DNA of 43,789 bases, taken from positions 44,100-87,888 of the forward strand of contig NZ_JADDIX010000040.1 of assembly GCF_015070855.1 (NCBI RefSeq). Direction: 5' to 3'. This stretch comes from Pseudomonas lopnurensis (GTDB lineage Bacteria > Pseudomonadota > Gammaproteobacteria > Pseudomonadales > Pseudomonadaceae). The notes beneath the pieces are model-generated. The model was not told the DNA's origin. It saw only the letters and a program-made list of their open reading frames with translations, and made no database searches. How positions within the stretch are numbered: position 1 is the stretch's first letter; each line of letters begins with the position of its first letter. The translations under genes and the position numbers were made by a program. Shown here one piece after another: positions 34,848 through 43,781 of the stretch.

Positions 34848-36449
34848 TCAATCCGGCCGGCGTCGCGGCCAGACCAGGCTGAACCGGGCGCCGCCCAGCC
34901 GGCTGTGCGCCAGTTGCGAGCGGCCGCCGTGCCAGTAGATGATGCGCCGCACGATGGACAAACCGAGCCCGTGCCCGCCCGAAGCGCGGGTGCGGCTGTC
35001 GTCCAGGCGCAGGAAGGGCGTGAAGACTCGCTCCCAATCTTCCTCCGGCACGCCGGGACCGTCGTCGTCCACGTCCAGGCGCACCCGCTGCGCCTCGATG
35101 GCGAAGCTGACGCGTACCCGGGTCTCGGCGTGGCGCAGGGCATTGCTGATCAGGTTGCTCAGGGCTCGGCGCAGGTACTGCGGCTCCGCCTCGGCCCAGC
35201 AGCTTCCGTCCTCAGCCACGGCGCAGTCGCCGCGCGCCACGTCGATATCCGGTCGCAGCGGCGCCAACTCGCCGATCACCTGATCGACCAGCGCCCGCAG
35301 ATCGACCCGCTGGAAGGTCAGGGTCGGCGAGCCGCGCTCGAGGCGGGAATACACCAGCATCTCGTCGACCAGTGCATCGAGGTCGTCGATGTCGCCATCC
35401 ATCCCCTCCAGGTACTTGCGACGCGCCTCGTCGCTTTGTGCCTCGGCGGTCATTTCCAGGCCGAAGCGCAGGCGCGCCACCGGCGTGCGCAGCTCATGGG
35501 CCACCGCGCTGACCATCTCGCGCTGCACCGCCAGCAGGCGTTGCAGATGCTTGGCCATGCCATTGAATGCCGCCGCCAATCGGCCGACCGAATCGGTGCC
35601 GGCATCCGGCACGCGGGTTTCCAGGTTGCCGGCGGTGATGCGCGTGGCCGCACCTTCCAGCTCGCTCAGCCGCTGTTCCAACTGGCGCACCAGCAGGTAG
35701 ACCGTCAGGCCGATCAGCGACAGGCCGAGCACGCCGATCAGCACCAGCAACTGCGGCGGATAGGGATTGAGCGGGTACAGCGGACCCAACTGCATGATCC
35801 AGCCGGTGCCGGCGATGGCGGCGAACACGCGAATGGCTTCGCCGCCCCTGTCCAGCGCCATCACCGTGTCGCCCTCGTCGAGGCGGCGGCGCTGGTCGTC
35901 ATCGAGGTTGGCGCTGTCGCGCGTCAGCAGTGCCAGGTCGAAACCGAAGCCACGCGCCCGCTTCAGCTCGGCCAGGCGCCGCGGCTGCTCGGCCTCGGGA
36001 TAGCGGATCAGTTCGTCGATCAGCAGGTAGATGGTGGCGCGCGCCAACTGCTCGCTGACCTGCTCCACCTCGCCGGTGAGCACCAGCCGATCGCTGCCGC
36101 TGACCAGACTGAACACCGTGGTGCTGCGCGGGCGGAGCTGCTCGACCAGCACCTGCCCGCGCAGCAGGCGCGCCTCCAGGCGGCTGTCCAGGCTGACATC
36201 GTCCAGCGTACGTACCCGCAACGGAATCCCCAGCAGCCGCCCCCACAGATTCGCCGCCTGGCGCCGCTCGATGGGCGTCATGCTGCTCATGTTGTGCGCC
36301 ATCAGGCGAAAGGTGCCGCCGGCCAGGCGCTCGCGATGGGCGTCCGCACGCACTTCGTTGAGCAGTTGCAGGCCGCCGGCACCGAGCAGCGCCACCAGTA
36401 CCAGCACCGCCAGCACGCCGCCATAGATGCGCAGGAAGATGGAATTCAT
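34848..36449 (-). CDS. Sensor histidine kinase, RstB-like
   Basis: A 533-residue membrane kinase. Membrane segments lie at about 7-30 and 233-255 and flank a periplasmic RstB-type sensor domain. HAMP follows (about 255-305), then the H-box with phospho-acceptor His318 (VAHELRTPVARL), the N-box (NLISNALRHA) and the G-boxes (DDDGPGVPEE, GGHGLGLSIV). It overlaps the response-regulator gene by ATGA. A pair of this kind flanks nrdAB in P. aeruginosa (PA1157-1158, recalled). The signal sensed is unknown. Confidence 0.93.
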   Translation of the reverse strand: MNSIFLRIYGGVLAVLVLVALLGAGGLQLLNEVRADAHRERLAGGTFRLMAHNMSSMTPIERRQAANLWGRLLGIPLRVRTLDDVSLDSRLEARLLRGQVLVEQLRPRSTTVFSLVSGSDRLVLTGEVEQVSEQLARATIYLLIDELIRYPEAEQPRRLAELKRARGFGFDLALLTRDSANLDDDQRRRLDEGDTVMALDRGGEAIRVFAAIAGTGWIMQLGPLYPLNPYPPQLLVLIGVLGLSLIGLTVYLLVRQLEQRLSELEGAATRITAGNLETRVPDAGTDSVGRLAAAFNGMAKHLQRLLAVQREMVSAVAHELRTPVARLRFGLEMTAEAQSDEARRKYLEGMDGDIDDLDALVDEMLVYSRLERGSPTLTFQRVDLRALVDQVIGELAPLRPDIDVARGDCAVAEDGSCWAEAEPQYLRRALSNLISNALRHAETRVRVSFAIEAQRVRLDVDDDGPGVPEEDWERVFTPFLRLDDSRTRASGGHGLGLSIVRRIIYWHGGRSQLAHSRLGGARFSLVWPRRRPD

Positions 36450-37168
36450 TGCAGCGCTTGGGCCGCCTCGGAGACGAACAGATAGCCCTTGCCGCGCACC
36501 GTCTTGATCAGCCGCGGGTGATCCGGATCGTCGCCGATCTTCGGCCTGATTCGCGAAATGCGCACGTCGATGGAGCGATCCTGGCCGTCGTACTCGATGC
36601 CGCGCAGTTGGCCGAAGATTTCCTCGCGCGAGAGGATGCGCCCGGGATTGGAAGTCAGCAGCCAGAGCAGATCGAACTCCGCGCCGGTCAGCTCGATCTG
36701 CTGGCCGCGCAACCAGGCCTCACGCAGCGCGCTGTCGACCAACAGCGGGCCGAACTGCAGGCGCTTGACACTGGCAGGCGGCGCCTCGGTGCCCTCGCGG
36801 CGGCGCAGCAGGGCACGGATACGCGCCAGCAGCAGGCGCGGCCGTACCGGCTTGCAGACATAATCGTCGGCGCCGGTCTCCAGCCCCAGCACCTGATCCA
36901 GGTCGTCGGCACGGGCGGTGAGCATGAGGATCGGCCCCTCATAGCGGTCGCGTACCCGACGGCAGATCGACAGGCCATCCTCGCCGGGCAGCATCAGGTC
37001 GAGCACGACCAGATCCGGGCGCTCCTCGATGATGCGTTCGGCGGCACGGGCACCGTCGGCCTCGATGGACACCTCGAAACCGCCGCTGGCCTGCAGGTAT
37101 TCCTGGGTCAGCTCGGCCAGACGCCGATCATCCTCGACGATGAGAATCCGCCACGCTTCCTGTTCCAT
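36446..37168 (-). CDS. OmpR-family response regulator, RstA-like
   Basis: A 240-residue regulator. The receiver has acidic pocket Glu12/Asp13/Asp14, phospho-acceptor Asp57 (VVLDLMLPGEDG) and Lys106. The OmpR winged helix (about 140-235) ends in RSIDVRISRIRPKIGDD and KTVRGKGYLF. The start at 37168 (MEQEAWRIL) has AGAGG seven bases upstream; an in-frame ATG six codons earlier lacks one. It pairs with the kinase downstream. It is divergent from nrdA across 698 bp that contain an NrdR-type box 98 bp from its start. Confidence 0.93.
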   Translation of the reverse strand: MEQEAWRILIVEDDRRLAELTQEYLQASGGFEVSIEADGARAAERIIEERPDLVVLDLMLPGEDGLSICRRVRDRYEGPILMLTARADDLDQVLGLETGADDYVCKPVRPRLLLARIRALLRRREGTEAPPASVKRLQFGPLLVDSALREAWLRGQQIELTGAEFDLLWLLTSNPGRILSREEIFGQLRGIEYDGQDRSIDVRISRIRPKIGDDPDHPRLIKTVRGKGYLFVSEAAQALQ

Positions 37169-37265
37169 CCCCTGCCCTCTCGTCATCCATCAGGCCACCA
37201 GCCAAACGGCGACCATTGTACCCAAGGCCGAACGTCGGACGAGGCGGAAAAATCGTAGTGAACAA

Positions 37266-37281
37266 ACACAACATATAGTGT
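37266..37281. promoter_or_regulatory. NrdR-type box, distal
   Basis: ACACAACATATAGTGT fits the NrdR consensus ACACWAWATNTNGTGT with one mismatch. It lies about 600 bp before nrdA but only 98 bp before the response-regulator gene, so it may serve either. Confidence 0.65.
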
Positions 37282-37398
37282 CGCGCCGCGTCGGAGGAAG
37301 ATCTCCCGGCGGCGCGTATTTCGTCGGTTTCGGGCAAGCGCCGACGCCACGCGGGCTGCACCCGCACCGGACCATTTCACCCACAAAGCACACACATG

Positions 37399-37407
37399 TT
37401 ATCCACA
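37399..37407 (+). promoter_or_regulatory. DnaA box
   Basis: TTATCCACA is a perfect DnaA box. GCTTATCCCT follows as a weaker second one. It lies 20 bp before the -35 of the distal nrdA promoter; DnaA control of nrdAB is established in E. coli. Confidence 0.65.
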
Positions 37408-37427
37408 GCTTATCCCTGAAACGCGCC

Positions 37428-37456
37428 TTGCATTGGCGCCGGGCCAGCATTATCTT
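37428..37456 (+). promoter_or_regulatory. Distal nrdA promoter
   Basis: TTGCAT (37428-37433) and TATCTT (37451-37456) are spaced by 17 bp. The -10 overlaps an NrdR-like box. Transcription from here would give a ~400-nt leader for nrdA. Confidence 0.5.
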
Positions 37457-37491
37457 GTCGCCCCTCTGCGACCTACCCCTAGATGTTGGGG
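37445..37491. promoter_or_regulatory. NrdR-like box pair with 31-bp spacing
   Basis: The cores TATCTTG (37451-37457) and GATGTTG (37482-37488) lie exactly 31 bp apart. This is the three-turn phasing typical of paired NrdR boxes. The second box is a palindrome, CCCCTAGATGTTGGGG. They overlap and follow the distal promoter. The individual boxes are degenerate, so the spacing is the main support. Confidence 0.5.
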
Positions 37492-37666
37492 TGGAAGACG
37501 CACTGCGACACAACCACGGAAACAGTAGAGGCCGAGCGTGCAGCCCCCTCTCCTCCACTCGGAACACTCTTTAGCAGCCTCGAGTCAAGCCCTGAATGCA
37601 GTGCCCTGACGGTAGGCGAGTGACGTCACGCCCGGAACAAGCCGCTGTGCTCAAATCCAACAAGAA

Positions 37667-37682
37667 ACACAACATCTTGTGT
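37667..37682. promoter_or_regulatory. NrdR-type box, proximal
   Basis: ACACAACATCTTGTGT has perfect 6-bp arms (ACACAA/TTGTGT) and one mismatch to the NrdR consensus. It ends on the first base of a TTGACA -35 element, a place suited to repression. Confidence 0.75.
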
Positions 37683-37709
37683 TGACAGCGTTTCCAGTCT
37701 GACTATTCT
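37682..37709 (+). promoter_or_regulatory. Proximal nrdA promoter
   Basis: A perfect TTGACA (37682-37687) and TATTCT (37704-37709) are spaced by 16 bp. The start would be near 37716, giving a ~150-nt leader. Confidence 0.7.
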
Positions 37710-37866
37710 TCCGGGACATCGACTCCGCCGTAGCAAGGCGGGTCATCCCTTTTTTGCGACACCTCATGCGCCGGCACGCCGGGGCATGGTTCATGCGGCA
37801 AGAACGCCCGGGCCAAAGCCCGGCACACAGAACGAATACCGCGACCAGAGAGAATCCGGAGCCCCC

Positions 37867-40758
37867 ATGCAAAACCAATCCACTCGCGAGAACCCGCTTT
37901 CAGCCGATATCCCGGATCTGGCGGCCACCGCCCCGGGCCAGCTGCGCGTGATCAAGCGCAACGGTACCGTCGTGCCCTACACCGACGACAAGATCACCGT
38001 AGCCATCACCAAGGCCTTTCTCGCGGTGGAAGGTGGCAACGCGGCCATGTCCTCGCGCATCCACGACACCGTCGCGCGCCTGACCGAACAGGTCTCCGCC
38101 ACCTTCAAGCGCCGCATGCCTTCGGGCGGCACCATCCACATCGAGGAAATCCAGGACCAAGTCGAACTGGCCCTGATGCGCGCCGGCGAGCAGAAAGTCG
38201 CCCGTGACTACGTGATCTACCGCGAGGCCCGCGCCAACGAGCGCAAGAGCGCCAGCGCCGCCGGCGGCGAGATCGCCCAGCCGCACCCGAGTATCCGCGT
38301 CACCCGTGCCGACGGTAGCCAGCAGCCATTGGACATGGGCCGCCTGCAGACCATCATCACCGAGGCCTGCGAAGGCCTGGCCGAGGTCGACGGCGCGCTG
38401 ATCGAGCGCGAAACCCTGAAGAACCTCTACGACGGCGTGGCCGAGAAGGACGTCAACACCGCCCTGGTGATGACCGCCCGCACCCTGGTCGAGCGCGAGC
38501 CGAACTACAGCCAGGTCACCGCGCGCCTGCTGATGGACACCCTGCGCGCCGAAGCCCTGGGCTTCCTCGAGGTTGCCGAGTCCGCCACCCATCACGAGAT
38601 GGCCGACCTCTATGCCCGCGCCCTGCCGGCCTACATCGAGAAAGGCGTCGAGTTCGAACTGCTCGATTCCAAGCTCAAGGGCTACGACCTGGCCAAGCTG
38701 GGTGCGGCGCTCGATCACGAGCGTGACCAGCAGTTCACCTACCTGGGCCTGCAGACCCTCTACGACCGCTACTTCATCCACAAGGACAACGTCCGCTTCG
38801 AACTGCCGCAGATCTTCTTCATGCGCGTGGCCATGGGCCTGGCCATCGAGGAAGAGCAGAAGGAAGCGCGCGCCATCGAGTTCTACAACCTGCTGTCGTC
38901 CTTCGACTACATGGCCTCGACGCCGACCCTGTTCAACGCCGGCACCCTGCGTCCGCAGCTGTCGTCCTGCTACCTGACCACCGTGCCGGACGACCTGGGC
39001 GGCATCTACGACGCCATCCGCGATAACGCCCTGCTCTCCAAGTTCGCAGGCGGCCTGGGCAACGACTGGACCCCGGTGCGCGCACTGGGCGCCTACATCA
39101 AGGGCACCAACGGCAAGAGCCAGGGCGTCGTGCCGTTCCTGAAAGTGGTCAACGACACCGCCGTGGCGGTCAACCAGGGCGGCAAGCGCAAGGGCGCGGT
39201 CTGCGCCTACCTGGAAACCTGGCACCTGGACATCGAGGAATTCCTCGAACTGCGCAAGAACACCGGTGACGACCGTCGCCGTACCCACGACATGAACACC
39301 GCGAACTGGATTCCGGACCTGTTCATGAAGCGCGTCTTCGACGACGGCCCCTGGACCCTGTTCTCCCCGTCCGACGTCCCCGACCTGCACGACCTCACCG
39401 GCCGCGCCTTCGAGGAGCGTTACGAGTACTACGAGGAGCTGACCAAGTACGGCAAGCTCAAGCTGTTCAAGACCCTGCCGGCCAAGGACCTGTGGCGCAA
39501 GATGCTCTCGATGCTGTTCGAGACCGGCCACCCGTGGCTGACCTTCAAGGACCCGTGCAACCTGCGCAGCCCGCAGCAGCACGTCGGCGTGGTGCACAGT
39601 TCCAACCTCTGCACCGAGATCACCCTGAACACCAACAAGGACGAGATCGCCGTCTGCAACCTGGGCTCGATCAACCTGGTCAACCACATCAAGGACGGCA
39701 AGCTCGACGCCGCCAAGCTGGAGCGCACCGTGCGCACCGCTGTACGCATGCTCGATAACGTCATCGACATCAACTACTACAGCGTGCCGCAGGCGCAGAA
39801 CGCCAACTTCAAACACCGCCCGGTGGGCCTGGGCATCATGGGCTTCCAGGACGCGCTGTACCTGCAGCACATCGCCTACGGTTCCGATGCCGCCATCGAC
39901 TTCGCCGACAAGTCCATGGAAGCCATCAGCTACTTCGCCATCCAGGCCTCCTGTGACCTGGCCGACGAGCGTGGCGCCTACTCCAGCTTCGACGGCTCGC
40001 TGTGGTCCCAGGGCATCCTGCCGCTGGACTCCCAGCAGATCCTCATCGAAGCCCGTGGCCAGAAGTACATCGACGTCGACCTGAGCGAATCCCTGGACTG
40101 GGCGCCGGTGCGCGAGCGCGTCAAGAAAGGCATCCGCAACTCCAACATCATGGCCATCGCGCCGACCGCGACCATCTCCAACATCGTGGGCGTGTCGCAG
40201 TCCATCGAGCCGACGTACCAGAACCTGTACGTCAAATCGAACCTGTCCGGCGAGTTCACCGTGATCAACCCCTACCTGGTCCACGACCTCAAGGCCCGCG
40301 GCCTGTGGGACCCGGTCATGGTCAACGACCTCAAGTACTACGACGGCTCCGTACAGCAGATCGAGCGCATCCCGCAGGATCTGAAAGACATGTACGCCAC
40401 CGCCTTCGAAGTGGAAACCCGCTGGATCGTCGAAGCCGCCAGCCGCCGGCAGAAGTGGATCGACCAGGCCCAGTCGCTGAACCTCTACATCGCCGGCGCC
40501 TCGGGCAAGAAGCTCGACGTGACCTACCGCATGGCGTGGTTCCGTGGCCTGAAGACCACCTACTACCTCCGTGCCCTGGCCGCGACCAGCACCGAGAAGT
40601 CCACCATCAACACCGGCAAGCTCAACGCTGTTTCCAGCGGTGGCAACGAAAGCAAACAGGCCGCCCCGGCCGCCGCCGAACCGGCCCACGAGCCGAAGCC
40701 GGCACCGGTGCCACTGGCATGCAGTATCGACAACCCCGACTGCGAAGCCTGCCAATAA
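37867..40758 (+). CDS. nrdA: Class Ia ribonucleotide reductase, large subunit
   Basis: A 963-residue catalytic subunit that reduces ribonucleoside diphosphates for DNA synthesis. Two ATP-cone domains stand at the N-terminus: about 26-125 (LRVIKRNG..) and 142-232 (IRVTRADG..), the dATP-sensing allosteric switches. Active-site residues are Cys368 (SSCYLT), the thiyl Cys582 with Asn580 and Glu584 (NLCTE), and Cys597 (CNLGSIN). The C-terminal CSIDNPDCEACQ carries the redox cysteines that exchange with thioredoxin. The start at 37867 follows CCGGAG, and the length equals the P. aeruginosa protein as I recall it. NrdR and DnaA sites lie upstream. Confidence 0.96.
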   Translation: MQNQSTRENPLSADIPDLAATAPGQLRVIKRNGTVVPYTDDKITVAITKAFLAVEGGNAAMSSRIHDTVARLTEQVSATFKRRMPSGGTIHIEEIQDQVELALMRAGEQKVARDYVIYREARANERKSASAAGGEIAQPHPSIRVTRADGSQQPLDMGRLQTIITEACEGLAEVDGALIERETLKNLYDGVAEKDVNTALVMTARTLVEREPNYSQVTARLLMDTLRAEALGFLEVAESATHHEMADLYARALPAYIEKGVEFELLDSKLKGYDLAKLGAALDHERDQQFTYLGLQTLYDRYFIHKDNVRFELPQIFFMRVAMGLAIEEEQKEARAIEFYNLLSSFDYMASTPTLFNAGTLRPQLSSCYLTTVPDDLGGIYDAIRDNALLSKFAGGLGNDWTPVRALGAYIKGTNGKSQGVVPFLKVVNDTAVAVNQGGKRKGAVCAYLETWHLDIEEFLELRKNTGDDRRRTHDMNTANWIPDLFMKRVFDDGPWTLFSPSDVPDLHDLTGRAFEERYEYYEELTKYGKLKLFKTLPAKDLWRKMLSMLFETGHPWLTFKDPCNLRSPQQHVGVVHSSNLCTEITLNTNKDEIAVCNLGSINLVNHIKDGKLDAAKLERTVRTAVRMLDNVIDINYYSVPQAQNANFKHRPVGLGIMGFQDALYLQHIAYGSDAAIDFADKSMEAISYFAIQASCDLADERGAYSSFDGSLWSQGILPLDSQQILIEARGQKYIDVDLSESLDWAPVRERVKKGIRNSNIMAIAPTATISNIVGVSQSIEPTYQNLYVKSNLSGEFTVINPYLVHDLKARGLWDPVMVNDLKYYDGSVQQIERIPQDLKDMYATAFEVETRWIVEAASRRQKWIDQAQSLNLYIAGASGKKLDVTYRMAWFRGLKTTYYLRALAATSTEKSTINTGKLNAVSSGGNESKQAAPAAAEPAHEPKPAPVPLACSIDNPDCEACQ

Positions 40759-40824
40759 AGCAGCGACAAGCTGCAAGCCACAAGCGGCAACCTGTCCGCC
40801 GTGAGCCGAACGTGCATACCCAGG

Positions 40825-40896
40825 GTCGGGCTGGCTGACAGCCCGACTCGCCACCGAACCACTTGCAGCTTGAAGCCTGAAGCTTGAAGCTGCTCC
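40825..40896. repeat. Hairpin and AGCTTGAAGC-type repeats between nrdA and nrdB
   Basis: GTCGGGCT (40825-40832) pairs with AGCCCGAC (40840-40847). Then GCAGCTTGAAGCCTGAAGC and TTGAAGCTGC make an imperfect inverted repeat, partly matched by AAGCTGCAAGC after the nrdA stop. Such AAGCTTGAAGC sequences are a common Pseudomonas intergenic repeat. It may affect the nrdA:nrdB ratio. Confidence 0.6.
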
Positions 40897-40912
40897 TGAA
40901 AGGAGCCCTAGT

Positions 40913-42160
40913 ATGCTGAGCTGGGACGAATTCGACGAAGAAGAAACCACCACCGCCGCGCCGGCCGCCGCTGCCGCGCAGCCGGCGAGCCAGACCGCCG
41001 CCAAGCTGGACAACGAAGCCGCCGGCTCCGTGGAAGAAGCCCGCGCCGTTGCCGCCGACGACTCCGATGCCATCGCCCGCGCCAAACGCGCGCTGGACGA
41101 CCTGGACATCCAGGAAGGCCTCAACGAACTGGAAGGCGAATCGGCCCGCGTGCGCGTCGACGAAAAGCGCATGATCAACGCCCGCGCCGACCTCAACCAG
41201 CTCGTACCCTTCAAGTACGACTGGGCCTGGCAGAAGTATCTGGATGGTTGCGCCAACCACTGGATGCCGCAGGAAGTGAACATGAACGCCGACATTGCCC
41301 TGTGGAAGAGCAAGGACGGCCTCAGCGAAGACGAGCGCCGCATCGTCAAGCGCAACCTCGGCTTCTTCTCCACCGCCGACAGCCTGGTCGCCAACAACCT
41401 CGTGCTGGCCACCTACCGCCTGATCACCAACCCCGAGTGCCGCCAGTACATCCTGCGCCAGGCCTTCGAAGAGGCGATCCACACCCACGCCTACCAGTAC
41501 TGCATCGAATCGCTGGGCATGGACGAAGGCGAAATCTTCAACATGTACCACGAGATCCCGAGCGTCGCGAAAAAGGCCAGCTGGGGCCTCAAGTACACCC
41601 GCTCCATCTCCGACCCGACCTTCCAGACCGGCACCCCGGAGACCGACAAGCAGTTCCTGCGCAACCTCATCGCCTACTACTGCGTACTCGAAGGCATCTT
41701 CTTCTACTGCGGCTTCACCCAGATCCTCTCCATGGGCCGCCGCAACAAGATGACCGGCACCGCCGAGCAGTTCCAGTACATCCTGCGCGACGAGTCCATG
41801 CACCTGAACTTCGGCATCGACATGATCAACCAGATCAAGATCGAGAACCCGCACCTGTGGGACGCCGACATGAAGGACGAAGCGACCCAGATGATCCTCC
41901 AGGGCACCCAGCTGGAAATCGAATATGCCCGCGACACCATGCCCCGTGGCGTCCTCGGCATGAACGCCGCCATGATGGAGGACTACCTCAAGTTCATCGC
42001 CAACCGCCGTCTGACGCAGATTGGTCTGAAGGAAGAGTATCCGGGCACTACCAACCCGTTCCCGTGGATGAGCGAGATCATGGATCTGAAGAAGGAGAAG
42101 AATTTCTTCGAGACGCGGGTGATTGAGTATCAGACGGGTGGGGCTTTGAGTTGGGATTGA
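40913..42160 (+). CDS. nrdB: Class Ia ribonucleotide reductase, small (radical) subunit
   Basis: A 415-residue di-iron protein that generates the tyrosyl radical used by NrdA. Iron ligands include Asp156 (STADSLV), Glu187 and His190 in [10 protein letters not shown], and the later RDESMHL block. The radical Tyr194 follows in the position of E. coli Tyr122. Compared with E. coli (~376) it has an Ala/Gln/acidic N-terminal extension (about 10-60), low-complexity and probably flexible. The C-terminal GGALSWD binds the large subunit. AAAGGAG precedes the ATG. A hairpin terminator follows at once. Confidence 0.96.
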   Translation: MLSWDEFDEEETTTAAPAAAAAQPASQTAAKLDNEAAGSVEEARAVAADDSDAIARAKRALDDLDIQEGLNELEGESARVRVDEKRMINARADLNQLVPFKYDWAWQKYLDGCANHWMPQEVNMNADIALWKSKDGLSEDERRIVKRNLGFFSTADSLVANNLVLATYRLITNPECRQYILRQAFEEAIHTHAYQYCIESLGMDEGEIFNMYHEIPSVAKKASWGLKYTRSISDPTFQTGTPETDKQFLRNLIAYYCVLEGIFFYCGFTQILSMGRRNKMTGTAEQFQYILRDESMHLNFGIDMINQIKIENPHLWDADMKDEATQMILQGTQLEIEYARDTMPRGVLGMNAAMMEDYLKFIANRRLTQIGLKEEYPGTTNPFPWMSEIMDLKKEKNFFETRVIEYQTGGALSWD

Positions 42161-42168
42161 GTTTCACA

Positions 42169-42191
42169 GGCGGCGAAAGCCGCCTTCTTTC
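42169..42191 (+). terminator. Rho-independent terminator of nrdAB
   Basis: GGCGGC-GAAA-GCCGCC followed by TTCTTTC, eight bases after the nrdB stop. The stem is short but stable and the U-tract is moderate. The next gene starts only 12 bp later, so its own promoter is not obvious. Confidence 0.75.
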
Positions 42192-42202
42192 AAGGACGAA
42201 AT

Positions 42203-42976
42203 ATGCTTAACCGAACTATCCATTTTTTCTGCAGGATCTACGCCAGAATAAAAGCGAAGAGCGTATACCCGGATAAAATTGAAATGGATTTTTCGGCGCT
42301 CTTGAGCGCCGCACCATCCCTGAAAATTGCGGTAATTGACAATGAAGAATTTATTTTCATCCCAGCGCTAGAGGCGAAGGGTCACCGCGTAACTCAATAC
42401 ACCAGTTACACCAAGCCAATAAAAAGCCCTAAGCAGCGCCTCACACCGCACGACCTTTCCAAGTACGACATAATCCTCTGTGACATCCACGATATAGGAA
42501 CAGAGCTATACGGCAACTCCGAGGGAATAAGCGTTATCACTGATCTTCGTGAAAAACACCCTCTGCACGTTATCGCCGCATACACTGGAGATCCAGGCGC
42601 AATCGTTCGCAACCTCAAAAAGACAACCGCGGTAGACAAGATATTCAGTAGAGACTGGGAGGTAGAGGACTTTCTTCTGAATTTCCAAGATCTGTCCGAT
42701 ATTTTTTATCGACCAAAACAAAGATGGAGGTTCCTGCAAAAGCGAATGGAACATCTCGACGTAAGCGAGAGCAAACTCACGACGCTGAGAGAGGCTTTTG
42801 TAGAAAACATTCTCGTGAGCCAGATTCTTCGAGAGAAATTCAGGCTATCAACATCCCAGATCTATAACCTGATCTCGAAAACTGATAACAGACTGGATAT
42901 CGGCATGTTGTCAAATTACGGCATCACAGCCGTAAAAATGGGTTCCGTCCTGAGCCCATTCATCGATGGAGCGTAG
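42203..42976 (+). CDS. Degenerate receiver-domain protein (first gene of an AT-rich pair)
   Basis: A 257-residue protein. Residues about 40-165 fit a response-regulator receiver: first strand LKIAVIDNEEF (Asp46, with Asn/Glu in place of the second Asp), third strand YDIILCDIHDIG (likely phospho-acceptor Asp94), Thr128 in IAAYTGD, and KIFSRDW, where the usual Lys is Arg150. The N-terminal ~35 residues are basic and partly hydrophobic. The C-terminal ~90 residues are helical, without a recognised DNA-binding or enzyme domain. Base composition is far below the neighbouring nrd genes, so it was probably acquired. It is two bases before the GHKL gene, evidently co-transcribed. Confidence 0.75.
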   Translation: MLNRTIHFFCRIYARIKAKSVYPDKIEMDFSALLSAAPSLKIAVIDNEEFIFIPALEAKGHRVTQYTSYTKPIKSPKQRLTPHDLSKYDIILCDIHDIGTELYGNSEGISVITDLREKHPLHVIAAYTGDPGAIVRNLKKTTAVDKIFSRDWEVEDFLLNFQDLSDIFYRPKQRWRFLQKRMEHLDVSESKLTTLREAFVENILVSQILREKFRLSTSQIYNLISKTDNRLDIGMLSNYGITAVKMGSVLSPFIDGA

Positions 42977-42978
42977 CA

Positions 42979-43716
42979 ATGAACACCATGGACATGGCGC
43001 AATTCCTTGAGCGATATCGTTCTCTATCTCGAAATATTCAAAACGAACTTCAAAATGCAGCCAAACTAGTAGAGCGCCTGGGCGCCAACACACAGGACAG
43101 TGAAAAGGCAAATCAGCGCATACGTGAAAGCATAGAGAGCATTTCAACTCACTGGCAGGACTTCAACGGCTGGGTATTGATCAGCACACTAGAGGATCTA
43201 GAAGAGGCGAAAACAAATTGCGCCCTAGGGATCATCGAGGTTGAATCTAAGATAAAGCGAGCCAAAATAAAATTCAGCAAAGAGGTTTCTCAGAAGTCCG
43301 TCACAATTGACATAAGCCAAGCTTCATCAAAAAAGATTGATACCTACATCGCCTACTTTGAGCAGCTTTTAGACCTAGTGATCGGAAACGCAATAAAGTA
43401 CTCCCCACCGTCCTCCACCATAGAGATCGCAAGCGCAATCAAAGATCGCGGGATAGCCATATCTGTGTCCTCTATAGGCCCAATGGTACATCAAGGCGAA
43501 GAGATCCGCCTTGGAGAGAAAGGTTTTAGATCAGAGACAGCTAGAAAGATAGCTGTAACCGGCCAAGGCTACGGCCTATTCAATGCCAGAAGAATATGCC
43601 AACTTCTTAGCGGATCCATAACCTTTCGACCATCGTTTAAAAGCATTTTTTCGGTACAGAAGATTCCTTATTCCAACTTTGAAGTTTTAATATACCTTCC
43701 TGACGAACCTAGCTAA
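42979..43716 (+). CDS. GHKL (histidine-kinase-like) ATPase without clear H-box
   Basis: A 245-residue protein. Residues 1-105 are helical, possibly a coiled-coil dimer region, with no HELR-type phospho-acceptor motif (His58 in THWQDF is the only candidate). Residues 120-243 form a HATPase_c domain: N-box LVIGNAIKYSPP with Asn137, a G1 region SSIGPMV in place of DxGxG, F-box GEKGFRSE (179-186) and G2 GQGYGLFNARRI (195-206). It has no membrane segment or sensor domain. GGAG precedes its ATG, within the end of the receiver gene. Together they look like a minimal soluble signalling or ATPase pair; function unknown. Confidence 0.75.
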   Translation: MNTMDMAQFLERYRSLSRNIQNELQNAAKLVERLGANTQDSEKANQRIRESIESISTHWQDFNGWVLISTLEDLEEAKTNCALGIIEVESKIKRAKIKFSKEVSQKSVTIDISQASSKKIDTYIAYFEQLLDLVIGNAIKYSPPSSTIEIASAIKDRGIAISVSSIGPMVHQGEEIRLGEKGFRSETARKIAVTGQGYGLFNARRICQLLSGSITFRPSFKSIFSVQKIPYSNFEVLIYLPDEPS

Positions 43717-43750
43717 TCTATTAACCTAGCGAGTAGCCTGGAAGCGACGC

Positions 43751-43781
43751 GTGGAAAAGGCTTCGCCGTTTTCCACCCTAC
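43751..43781. repeat. REP element (GTGGAAAA..TTTTCCAC) at the window edge
   Basis: GTGGAAAA-GGCTTCGCCG-TTTTCCAC followed by CCTACATGC forms a hairpin with an 8-bp outer stem and an inner GGC-TTC-GCC. It follows the GHKL gene and marks the end of the AT-rich unit. Confidence 0.75.

Noticed and set aside
37900-41412. An 1170-codon open frame antisense to nrdA/nrdB
   Set aside because: Low-complexity Val/Gly/Ala/Asp composition and complete overlap with two certain genes; typical GC-rich shadow.
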